Shown here in pieces: positions 1-6,369 of a stretch of 6,416 nucleotides of DNA. Within the stretch, counting starts at the first letter, position 1, and every line of letters starts with the position of its first letter. The position numbers and the translations under genes are program-made. The notes beneath the pieces were generated by a model. The model ran no database searches and was not told where the DNA came from. It was given only the letters and a program-made list of their open reading frames with translations. The DNA comes from an uncultured Prevotella sp. GTDB lineage: Bacteria > Bacteroidota > Bacteroidia > Bacteroidales > Bacteroidaceae. The stretch spans positions 1 to 6,416 of the forward strand of contig CALZNR010000085.1 of the NCBI GenBank assembly GCA_945827565.1, in the 5' to 3' direction.

Positions 1-46
1 AGATTTCTGCCTGTCTCGTGGGCTCGGAGATGTGTATAAGAGACAG
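1..46 (+). other. Nextera i7-side sequencing adapter (non-biological)
   Basis: This is library adapter, not genome. Bases 1-4 (AGAT) are the end of the i7 flow-cell arm. Bases 5-12 (TTCTGCCT) are the reverse complement of index AGGCAGAA, which I recognise as Nextera N703. Bases 13-27 (GTCTCGTGGGCTCGG) are the Nextera read-2 arm. Bases 28-46 (AGATGTGTATAAGAGACAG) are the 19-bp Tn5 mosaic end. Genuine sequence starts at 47. The adapter adds a spurious GTG at 32, in frame with the first gene, and five false residues (positions 32-46). Confidence 0.98.
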
Positions 47-649
47 CTCCTGTCATGTTCCAAGACAAATGAACATACGGCTCCTGCAATTCATGATAGG
101 GATTCTGTCTCTATGATGATTAGTTATGGGGTAAACACATTGGTGTCTGACTCGGGTGTGATAAAATACAGGATTGTTTCTGAATGTTGGGATATAAATA
201 CGATTAAGGAACCATCTAGATGGACCTTCTTAAAAGGGATTTTTGTAGAACAGTTTGATGAGAATTTTCATGTTCAGTTATATGTTCAAGCAGACACAGC
301 TTGGTACTACGATAAAAAGAAATTGTGGGAACTAAGGGGTAGAGTTTCTGTCAAGAATGTTGAAGGCCTTATCTTTCGCAGCGAGGAATTGTTTTGGGAT
401 GGAATGGTGCATGAGCTCTATTCTCATAAACCGTCTATTGTTATCACGCCAGAAAGGGTGTTGTCAGGTACTTATTTCAGAAGCGATGAAAGAATGACGA
501 GATACACGATATCAAACTCTAAGGGATCTTTTGAACAGAGTGCTGTAGAGAATGACACCACATCCACCGGTACGAATGTGTCACAAGATAGTGTGGCAAC
601 AATGCAGAAGAGACCAGCAGCATTACCAAAAGCAGCGTCAAAGAGATAG
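47..649 (+). CDS. lptC: LPS export lipoprotein LptC, 5'-truncated
   Basis: LptC is the periplasmic, inner-membrane-attached part of the Lpt bridge. It receives lipopolysaccharide from the LptBFG ABC transporter and passes it to LptA. The visible 200 residues open with Leu-Leu-Ser-Cys (Cys codon 56-58), which reads as a lipobox, so only the start codon and most of a signal peptide are missing. Bacteroidetes LptC is usually such a lipoprotein rather than having a transmembrane helix. Residues about 23-160 match the family from memory: 'ISYGVNTLVSDSG' near residue 25, then 'KGIFVEQFDENF', 'WYYDKKKLWELRG', 'EELFWDG' and 'MTRYTIS', the alternating strands of a beta-jellyroll. Residues about 161-200 form a Ser/Thr/Asn-rich tail ending in a basic Lys/Arg/Ala stretch, probably disordered. 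The stop is TAG at 647-649. The upstream GTG at 32 is adapter and must not be used as a start. The family call is confident; the true start is outside the window. Confidence 0.88.
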   Translation, partial: LLSCSKTNEHTAPAIHDRDSVSMMISYGVNTLVSDSGVIKYRIVSECWDINTIKEPSRWTFLKGIFVEQFDENFHVQLYVQADTAWYYDKKKLWELRGRVSVKNVEGLIFRSEELFWDGMVHELYSHKPSIVITPERVLSGTYFRSDERMTRYTISNSKGSFEQSAVENDTTSTGTNVSQDSVATMQKRPAALPKAASKR

Positions 650-711
650 CTCTGTAAATAATGCATTTTGTTCAATTATAAAGCCGTGTGATAGATATTT
701 TTTAATGAAAA

Positions 712-743
712 GTGGAACAATTGATTATTTTTTTGTAAATTTG
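712..743 (+). promoter_or_regulatory. Candidate Bacteroidetes promoter upstream of ppiD-like gene
   Basis: TAAATTTG at 736-743 fits the Bacteroidetes -7 consensus TAnnTTTG exactly. The -33 element is poor: the correctly spaced tetramer is GTGG at 712-715, 20 nt upstream, against consensus TTTG. Transcription would begin near 748-750 and leave a leader of about 45 nt rich in A and T before the ATG at 795. A run of T (728-734) lies between the two boxes. The strong -7 and weak -33 make this a plausible but unproven promoter, and readthrough from lptC is also possible. Confidence 0.5.
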
Positions 744-794
744 CACGCTAATTGGATTTAGAATAGAAAATAAAAACATAACAATCAATTAACA

Positions 795-2939
795 ATGGCA
801 GTTTTAGGAACTATTAGAAAGAGAGGCACACTCTTGATCATTATTATCGGTTTGGGCCTTTTTGCGTTCATTGCTGAAGAGATGTTCCGTTCTTGTGAAG
901 CGACAAGTAACGAACGACGTCAGCAGGTTGGAGAAGTTTGCGGGCAACGCATCTCGGTACAGGAATTCCAGGAAATGGTTGATGAGTATCAGAATGCTCA
1001 AAAGCTTACGCAGGGTGTTGAAAACTTGACAGATGAGCAATTGAATGCATTAAAAGATCAAGTTTGGAATTCTTATGTTACCAATACCATCCTCAAGGAA
1101 GAGGCCGAACAACTTGGTTTGTCTGTTACAGATGAAGAATTGCAGAATGTATTGAAGGAAGGTACAGAACCTTTGTTGCTGCAGTCTCCATTTGTAAACC
1201 AGCAGACAAGGCGTTTCGATGTGACCATGTTGACAAAATTCTTGGCAGAGGTTAAGAAAGTTGATGTTCAGCAGAATGCTCAAATGACAGAGTATTATCA
1301 GAGTATTCAAAACTATTGGAGCTTCATTGAGAAGACATTGCGTCAGGAACTGTTATCCAGGAAGTATCAGGTATTGCTGAAAAACTGTCTTTTGACAAAC
1401 CCCAAGTCTGTACAAACTGCCATGGATGGTCAAAATATTGAGAACACCGTTTTATTGGCTGTCGCACCCTATAGTAATATCAATGACAAGGATGTACAAG
1501 TGACAGAAGCGGAACTGAAGTCAAAATATAACGAGGACAAGGAAAAATATAAACAACTTGAGGAAAGTCGTGACATCAAGTATGTGGAGTATCATGTATC
1601 TGCTTCTGTTGCAGACCACAAGGCTTTGATGGATGTTATGAATAATGCTTACAATAGTCTGCAAGTTGGTGATGACGTTGAAAATATTGTGCGCAAGGCA
1701 CAGTCTTCTATTCCATACACAGGTTTGCCTGTTACCAAGAAGGCGTTCACGGCAGATGTGGCAGTACGACTGGATTCTATGCAAGTGGGTCAGGTTATCA
1801 AACCTTATGAGAACAAGGCGGATAATACATTGAATTTGGTTAAACTCATTTCTAAAGTTTCTTTGCCTGATTCTGTTGAATATCGCCAAATCCAAGTTGG
1901 TGGCGCATCCGTTGATGAAGCAAGAAAAACTGCAGATAGTATATATAATGCTCTTAAGGGTGGTGCAGATTTTGAAACCATTGCAAAGAAATATGGTCAA
2001 GAAGGCAGAACGCAGTGGCTCACCAGTGCAATGTACGAGCGTTCTACATCTGTAGATGGTGATACAAGGGCTTTTTTGGATGCACTTAACACTACATCTG
2101 TCAATGATGTTAAGAATCTTTCCTTTGCTCAGGGTAATGTGATTATTCAGATTGTCAATCGTAAGGCATTTGTAGATAAGTATGTTGCCGCAGTAATCAA
2201 GCATACTATCGATTTCTCAAAAGAAACTTATTCTGCGGCGTATAACAAGTTCAGCCAGTATGTAAGCGAGTGCGCATCCATAGAAGACTTGGAGAAAAAA
2301 GCTGCAAAATACGGCTTTAGTGTAAGTGATCGTAAGAATATGTTCAATAATGAGCATTATGTTGCAGGAGTGCGTGGTACAAGGGATGCACTCAAGTGGA
2401 TTTTTGAGGCAAAAGAAGGTTCTATTTCTCCTCTTTATGAGTGTGGTAATAACGATTGTCTCTTGGTGGTTGCTATGAATAAGATTCATGAAAAAGGCTA
2501 TGCTGACTTTGAGGATGTTAAGACAGACTTGGAGGCAGAACTGAAGCAAGAAAAGAAGTATGATGTTCTGAAAGAAAAGTATGCATCTGTGAAAACTGTG
2601 GCAGAAGCTAAGGCCAAAGGTATGCTTGTTGATACTGTGAAGCAAATCAGTTTTGGTGCACCAGTATATGTGAAGGCCATCGGTTCCAGCGAGCCTGCGC
2701 TGAGTGGAGCTGTTGCTGCCACAAAACAAGGAGCTTTCAGTGGTCATTTGGTAAAGGGTAAGCAGGCGGCCTATCTCTTCCAAGTGTTGAAGAAAGGTGA
2801 GAAGGAAAATCCTTATAAGGATATTAAAGCTATTGATCGACAGTTGCAAATGCAAAATGCACAGATGGTGTTTAACCGTTTGATGTATGATTTGTATCAG
2901 AATGCAAAGGTAGTGGACAATCGTTTCTTGTTCTTCTGA
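795..2939 (+). CDS. ppiD: Membrane-anchored periplasmic folding factor, PpiD/SurA type (peptidylprolyl isomerase family)
   Basis: This 714-residue protein has the PpiD layout: a short basic N-terminus (Met1-Arg10), one transmembrane anchor at about residues 11-29, then a large periplasmic part. Residues about 40-200 are a helical SurA/PpiD-like chaperone region ('VGEVCGQRISVQEFQ' is the usual start). Residues about 258-355 look like a diverged parvulin module. Residues 360-459 are the better parvulin (PPIC) match, with 'VEYRQIQV', 'ALKGGADFETIAKKYG' and a closing 'GNVIIQIVNRKA'. The helical and strand-rich C-terminal part (about 480-714) includes 'ALKWIFEAKEGSISPLYE', typical of the Bacteroidetes family. 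The expected histidine of the first parvulin strand (RHI) is Gln365, and the glycine-rich GGDLGW motif is replaced, so isomerase activity may be lost and the role may be holding exported proteins for outer-membrane assembly. The length is normal for the phylum. The ATG at 795 is supported by the family-typical start 'MAVLGTIRKRG' and by an A/T-rich leader. A hairpin follows 54 nt after the stop. Confidence 0.88.
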   Translation: MAVLGTIRKRGTLLIIIIGLGLFAFIAEEMFRSCEATSNERRQQVGEVCGQRISVQEFQEMVDEYQNAQKLTQGVENLTDEQLNALKDQVWNSYVTNTILKEEAEQLGLSVTDEELQNVLKEGTEPLLLQSPFVNQQTRRFDVTMLTKFLAEVKKVDVQQNAQMTEYYQSIQNYWSFIEKTLRQELLSRKYQVLLKNCLLTNPKSVQTAMDGQNIENTVLLAVAPYSNINDKDVQVTEAELKSKYNEDKEKYKQLEESRDIKYVEYHVSASVADHKALMDVMNNAYNSLQVGDDVENIVRKAQSSIPYTGLPVTKKAFTADVAVRLDSMQVGQVIKPYENKADNTLNLVKLISKVSLPDSVEYRQIQVGGASVDEARKTADSIYNALKGGADFETIAKKYGQEGRTQWLTSAMYERSTSVDGDTRAFLDALNTTSVNDVKNLSFAQGNVIIQIVNRKAFVDKYVAAVIKHTIDFSKETYSAAYNKFSQYVSECASIEDLEKKAAKYGFSVSDRKNMFNNEHYVAGVRGTRDALKWIFEAKEGSISPLYECGNNDCLLVVAMNKIHEKGYADFEDVKTDLEAELKQEKKYDVLKEKYASVKTVAEAKAKGMLVDTVKQISFGAPVYVKAIGSSEPALSGAVAATKQGAFSGHLVKGKQAAYLFQVLKKGEKENPYKDIKAIDRQLQMQNAQMVFNRLMYDLYQNAKVVDNRFLFF

Positions 2940-2993
2940 TAAAGAATTTAGATCTTCTTATGTAATCTACCTAAATCAGTTGAATATAAGTAT

Positions 2994-3032
2994 GAGGCGG
3001 TTGGATGGTATGCATCTAACCGCCTCTTGTTG
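2994..3032 (+). terminator. GC-rich 14-bp hairpin between ppiD-like gene and feoAB: terminator or leader attenuator
   Basis: The arm at 2994-3007 (GAGGCGGTTGGATG) pairs with 3013-3026 (CATCTAACCGCCTC) over 14 bp with one G-T wobble and a 5-nt loop (GTATG). The outer nine pairs are perfect and GC-rich. A short, interrupted T tract (TTGTTG, 3027-3032) follows. It is placed as a terminator for the upstream gene. However, the feoAB ATG begins 15 nt after the stem, leaving no room for a promoter between them, so the hairpin is probably also part of the feoAB leader transcript. The structure is certain from the sequence; its function as terminator is inferred. Confidence 0.7.
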
Positions 3033-3040
3033 AAAATAAC

Positions 3041-5554
3041 ATGAAATTATCTGAGCTTAAAACAGGTGAGAAAGCTGTTATTGTCAAAGTGTTGGGACAC
3101 GGCGGCTTTAGGAAGCGGATTGTAGAAATGGGATTCATTAAAGGTAAAGTAATTGAGGTGCTACTCAATGCTCCCTTACAGGATCCTATCAAATACCAAT
3201 TGATGGGTTATGAAGTTTCTTTAAGACGTGTTGAAGCCCAAATGATTGAAATTGTCTCTTTAGAAGAGGCAAAGAATCTGAAATTGTCCGAGAATATCAT
3301 GCCCGTATATAACGATATGAGTTGTACAGGCAATGGTTTAATTCGAGAAGACAACATATCAGATAGCCAATTGCGTGAAATCGCCATGCACAAACGCAGA
3401 ACAATCAACGTGGCACTTGTGGGCAATCCGAATTGCGGAAAAACCTCATTGTTCAATTTCGTTTCTGGAGCACATGAACGAGTGGGCAACTATTCTGGGG
3501 TCACAGTTGATGCATGTGATGGCTACATGGAGTTTGAAGGCTATCGTTTTCACATAATTGATTTGCCAGGTACGTACTCTCTATCTGCATACAGTCCTGA
3601 GGAATTATATGTCAGAAAGCAGATTATTGAGAATACACCGGATGTCGTAATCAATGTACTTGATTCGAGCAATATTGAGAGAAATCTATATCTTACCATG
3701 CAATTGATAGACATGAATCTGCGTATGGTATGTGCATTGAACATGTACGATGAATTTATTTCCAGAGGGGATATACTTGACCATCATAAGTTAGGACAAC
3801 TAATAGGTGTTCCGATGATACCTACAGTTTTTAAAACTGGTGAGGGAGTGGATTTGCTGTTCCACATTATCATTAACCTGTATGAAGGTATAGATTTTGT
3901 TGATAAAGAGGGAAACCTGAATCCAGAAGTAGCAGCACAATTAAGTGCATGGCATCAAAATTACGAATTGCATCATGGAGGAAACCACGGTGAGGATTTT
4001 GCGCATGGAATAAAGCCCAACAACAGTGTGTCAAGGCACATCCATTTGTACCATGGTGCCACATTAGAGAAAAGCATTGAAAAAATCAAGGAAGAACTCC
4101 AAAACAACGAACAGATTCGCTACAAGTATTCTATACGCTACCTCGCTATTAAACTATTGGAAATGGATAAGGACGTGCTTTCTGTCATAAATATTCTACC
4201 TAATGCCAGAAAGATTCTTGAGGTACGTGACAACGAAGTGAAACAGATCTTGCAGGAAACAGGTGAGGACTCCGAAACTGCCATCATGGATGCTAAATAT
4301 GGTATTATCCACGGAGCACTTCAAGAAGCCAACTATAGTCAAGGTACGTCTCGTGACAACTATCAGTTAACTCATGCAATAGACAAGATAATCACTAATA
4401 AATACGCAGGGTTTCCTGTGTTTGTCTTACTTCTTTTGGTCATGTTCCAAACTACTTTTGTATTGGGACAATATCCCATGGATTTAATTTCTCTAAGTAT
4501 TGATATGCTCAGAGAATTGTTCTCAGAGTTAATGCCTTCTGGGATATTACGTGACATGCTGGTTGATGGGATTTTGGGTGGTGTCGGTGCTGTTGTCGTC
4601 TTCTTGCCGCAGATACTCATTCTGTATGCTTTTATTTCCTTTATGGAAGATTCGGGCTATATGGCGCGTGCTGCTTTTATCATGGATAAATTGATGCATA
4701 AAATGGGGCTTCATGGCAAATCATTTATTCCATTGTTGATGGGATTTGGATGTAATGTGCCTGCTGTAATGGCCACGAGAACTGTAGAAAGCAGACGCTC
4801 GCGTTTGATAACTATGCTGATAATACCCATGATGAGTTGTTCTGCTCGTCTTCCTATTTATGTAATTGTGGTAGGCATGTTCTTTCCTGTACATTTTCAG
4901 AGTCTCATCATGATAGGACTGTATGCGCTTGGTATTATGATGGCAGTGGTGTTCAGCAAGATTTTCAACAACTATCTCATTAAGGGCAATGATGTGCCAT
5001 TTGTGATGGAGTTGCCTCCATATCGCTTTCCTGCATTTAAGTCAATATTAAGACATTCATGGGAGAAGGGCAAACATTACCTAAAAAAGATGGGAGGCGT
5101 CATTTTGGTGGCCAGCATTATTGTATGGGCTTTGGGCTACTTTCCACACGATGATTCATTGACAGAGTTGGAACAGCAAGAACGAAGTTATTTAGGGGCT
5201 GTAGGCAAAGCTATTGAGCCATTGTTTACACCACAAGGTTTTAATTGGAAACTTGATGTTGCTCTGATTTCTGGAGTAGGTGCGAAAGAGGTTATTGCTT
5301 CTTCTTTAGGTGTGCTATATGATAACAAAGTAGAATTTATGCGTGCCGATGGAGTTACACCTGTTGTGGCACTTAGTTTCCTCGTCTTCGTCTTGTTCTA
5401 TTTTCCGTGTATCGCTACAATATCTGCCATCAGGGAGGAAAGTGGCTCATGGAAATGGGCAACATTCACGGCTGTTTACACTACTGTGTTGGCGTGGTTC
5501 CTGTCAGCCTTAGTGTATCAGATTGGAAATCTGATTGTGAACAATTTTCTATAG
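3041..5554 (+). CDS. feoB: Ferrous iron transporter, FeoA-FeoB fusion
   Basis: This 837-residue inner-membrane importer takes up Fe2+, driven or gated by an N-terminal GTPase. Residues 1-75 are a FeoA SH3-like domain ('LKTGEKAVIVKVLGHGGFRKR', then 'MGFIKG'). After a linker, the FeoB G domain starts near 122: G1 GNPNCGKT (128-135), G2 Thr155 in GVTV, G3 DLPG (174-177) followed by the FeoB switch II 'TYSLSAYSPEE', and G4 NMYD (234-237). Residues about 285-445 are a helical regulatory region with a histidine-rich insert (305-338). The membrane part starts near 456 and keeps both gate motifs: GFGCNVPA (568-575, Cys571) and PMMSCSARLPIY (596-607, Cys600). It also keeps 'FMEDSGYMARAAF' (534-546), 'GVGAKEV' (745-751) and 'FYFPCIATI' (787-795). 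All key residues are intact, and the length equals FeoA plus FeoB. The FeoA-FeoB fusion is common in Bacteroidales. No separate feoA, and no FeoC-like or Cys-rich small protein, lies alongside. The ATG at 3041 is the first residue of a canonical FeoA start and follows an A-rich stretch. Confidence 0.97.
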   Translation: MKLSELKTGEKAVIVKVLGHGGFRKRIVEMGFIKGKVIEVLLNAPLQDPIKYQLMGYEVSLRRVEAQMIEIVSLEEAKNLKLSENIMPVYNDMSCTGNGLIREDNISDSQLREIAMHKRRTINVALVGNPNCGKTSLFNFVSGAHERVGNYSGVTVDACDGYMEFEGYRFHIIDLPGTYSLSAYSPEELYVRKQIIENTPDVVINVLDSSNIERNLYLTMQLIDMNLRMVCALNMYDEFISRGDILDHHKLGQLIGVPMIPTVFKTGEGVDLLFHIIINLYEGIDFVDKEGNLNPEVAAQLSAWHQNYELHHGGNHGEDFAHGIKPNNSVSRHIHLYHGATLEKSIEKIKEELQNNEQIRYKYSIRYLAIKLLEMDKDVLSVINILPNARKILEVRDNEVKQILQETGEDSETAIMDAKYGIIHGALQEANYSQGTSRDNYQLTHAIDKIITNKYAGFPVFVLLLLVMFQTTFVLGQYPMDLISLSIDMLRELFSELMPSGILRDMLVDGILGGVGAVVVFLPQILILYAFISFMEDSGYMARAAFIMDKLMHKMGLHGKSFIPLLMGFGCNVPAVMATRTVESRRSRLITMLIIPMMSCSARLPIYVIVVGMFFPVHFQSLIMIGLYALGIMMAVVFSKIFNNYLIKGNDVPFVMELPPYRFPAFKSILRHSWEKGKHYLKKMGGVILVASIIVWALGYFPHDDSLTELEQQERSYLGAVGKAIEPLFTPQGFNWKLDVALISGVGAKEVIASSLGVLYDNKVEFMRADGVTPVVALSFLVFVLFYFPCIATISAIREESGSWKWATFTAVYTTVLAWFLSALVYQIGNLIVNNFL

Positions 5555-5646
5555 TTTTCTGTGGTTGTGTGTTAGAATCCCATAACATCATCGAAAGTCT
5601 GTCTATGACATGGCATTTGAAAAATTGTGAAAAATATATCATCCTT

Positions 5647-5677
5647 TTTGCCATTTCTATGAAAATCATTAACTTTG
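5647..5677 (+). promoter_or_regulatory. Bacteroidetes-type promoter of bamD
   Basis: TTTG at 5647-5650 and TAACTTTG at 5670-5677 match both elements of the Bacteroidetes housekeeping promoter (TTTG, 19-21 nt spacer, TAnnTTTG) with a 19-nt spacer. Transcription would start about 4-8 nt downstream, leaving a short leader of roughly 12-16 nt before the ATG at 5698. It lies in the 143-nt gap after feoAB, so bamD can be expressed independently of iron uptake. No convincing terminator for feoAB is visible in that gap (only a 5-bp stem at 5570-5587 without a T tract). Confidence 0.75.
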
Positions 5678-5697
5678 CATACCAAACGTAGAATTGA

Positions 5698-6369
5698 ATG
5701 AAAAATATTATAATCCCACTCTTTTGTGTATCTCTGTGTCTTTGTGGATGTGCTACAGAATTCAATAGAGTGTATAAGACTACGGATTATGCATACAAGT
5801 ATGAGTATGCAAAGGAGTGTTTTGCCAATGGGAAATATAATAGGGCTGTTGTACTACTACAAGATTTGGTGACCATACAAAAAGGTTCTGACAATGCAGA
5901 AGAGTGTCTCTATATGTTGGGTATGGCATTGTTTTTCGATAAGGATTATGAGAATGCAGCAGCAACTTTCAGAAAGTATTGCTCTTCTTATCCAAAAGGT
6001 ATTTATGCAGAACAAGCGTCATTCCATATTGGCCAGTCACTCTACCAGAGTACACCGGAACCAAGGCTTGACCAAACTGCGACAGTAGGTGCCATTGCTG
6101 CATATCAGCAGTTCTTGGACTATTATCCCGACTCTAAAAAGAGGGGGATGGCTCAGTCGCATTTGTTTGAATTACAAGATAAATTGGTGATGAAAGAGTT
6201 GCTTTCAGCAAAGTTGTATTATAATTTAGGAGGCTATTTCAGTAATTGCATTGGTGGCGGTTCCAACTACGAAGCTTGTATCGTAACCTCTCAGAATGCA
6301 TTGAAAACTTATCCGTATTCCAAACTGCGTGAGGAGTTCGCTGTGTTGATAATGAAGAGTAAATTCGAG
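5698..6369 (+). CDS. bamD: Outer membrane assembly lipoprotein BamD, 3'-truncated
   Basis: BamD is the essential periplasmic lipoprotein of the BAM complex and works with BamA to insert beta-barrel proteins into the outer membrane. The 224 visible residues begin with a lipoprotein signal, 'MKNIIIPLFCVSLCLCGC', with lipobox Leu15-Cys16-Gly17-Cys18. The mature start 'EFNRVYKTTDYAYKYEYAKE' is typical of Bacteroidetes BamD. Tetratricopeptide-type helical hairpins follow: about 31-65 ('AKECFANGKYNRAVVLLQDL'), about 68-105 ('ECLYMLGMALFFDKDYENAA', then 'FRKYCSSYPKG'), 106-145 ('QASFHIGQSLYQ' and 'AYQQFLDYYPDS') and a later pair with 'YEACIVTSQNALKTYPYSK' near 190-210. The reading frame stays open into the adapter; the last genuine codon is GAG at 6367-6369. 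Since family members have about 260-280 residues, about 40-50 are missing. The ATG at 5698 is the only start giving a complete signal peptide, and a good promoter sits 20 nt upstream. Any residue encoded after 6369 is adapter. Confidence 0.9.

Noticed and set aside
552..761. A 69-codon frame overlapping the lptC 3' end.
   Set aside because: Out-of-frame shadow with His/Gln-rich composition; it also crosses the promoter region of the next gene.
1521..2204. Long antisense open frame (227 codons) within the ppiD-like gene, and a similar one at 2217-2855.
   Set aside because: Both lie wholly antisense to a well-supported gene, have Cys/Ile/Leu-rich compositions typical of shadow frames, and show no family resemblance.
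2949..2956. TAGATCTT as the -7 element of a feoAB promoter.
   Set aside because: Two mismatches to TAnnTTTG and only a partial -33 match (TTG) at 18 nt; not strong enough to annotate.
5570..5587. Small hairpin TGTTA / TAACA after feoAB as a terminator.
   Set aside because: Only five AT-rich pairs with an 8-nt loop and no T tract; too weak to call.
5407..5691. A 94-codon frame overlapping the end of feoAB and the gap, including a 28-codon internal ORF from 5605.
   Set aside because: It overlaps feoAB in another frame, has no recognisable domain or signal, and its end covers the bamD promoter.
5769..5780. Internal match to part of the Tn5 mosaic end (GTGTATAAGA) inside bamD, possibly an internal adapter junction.
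   Set aside because: Only about ten bases match, the flanks do not, and the frame reads continuously through a conserved BamD segment (RVYKTTDY).
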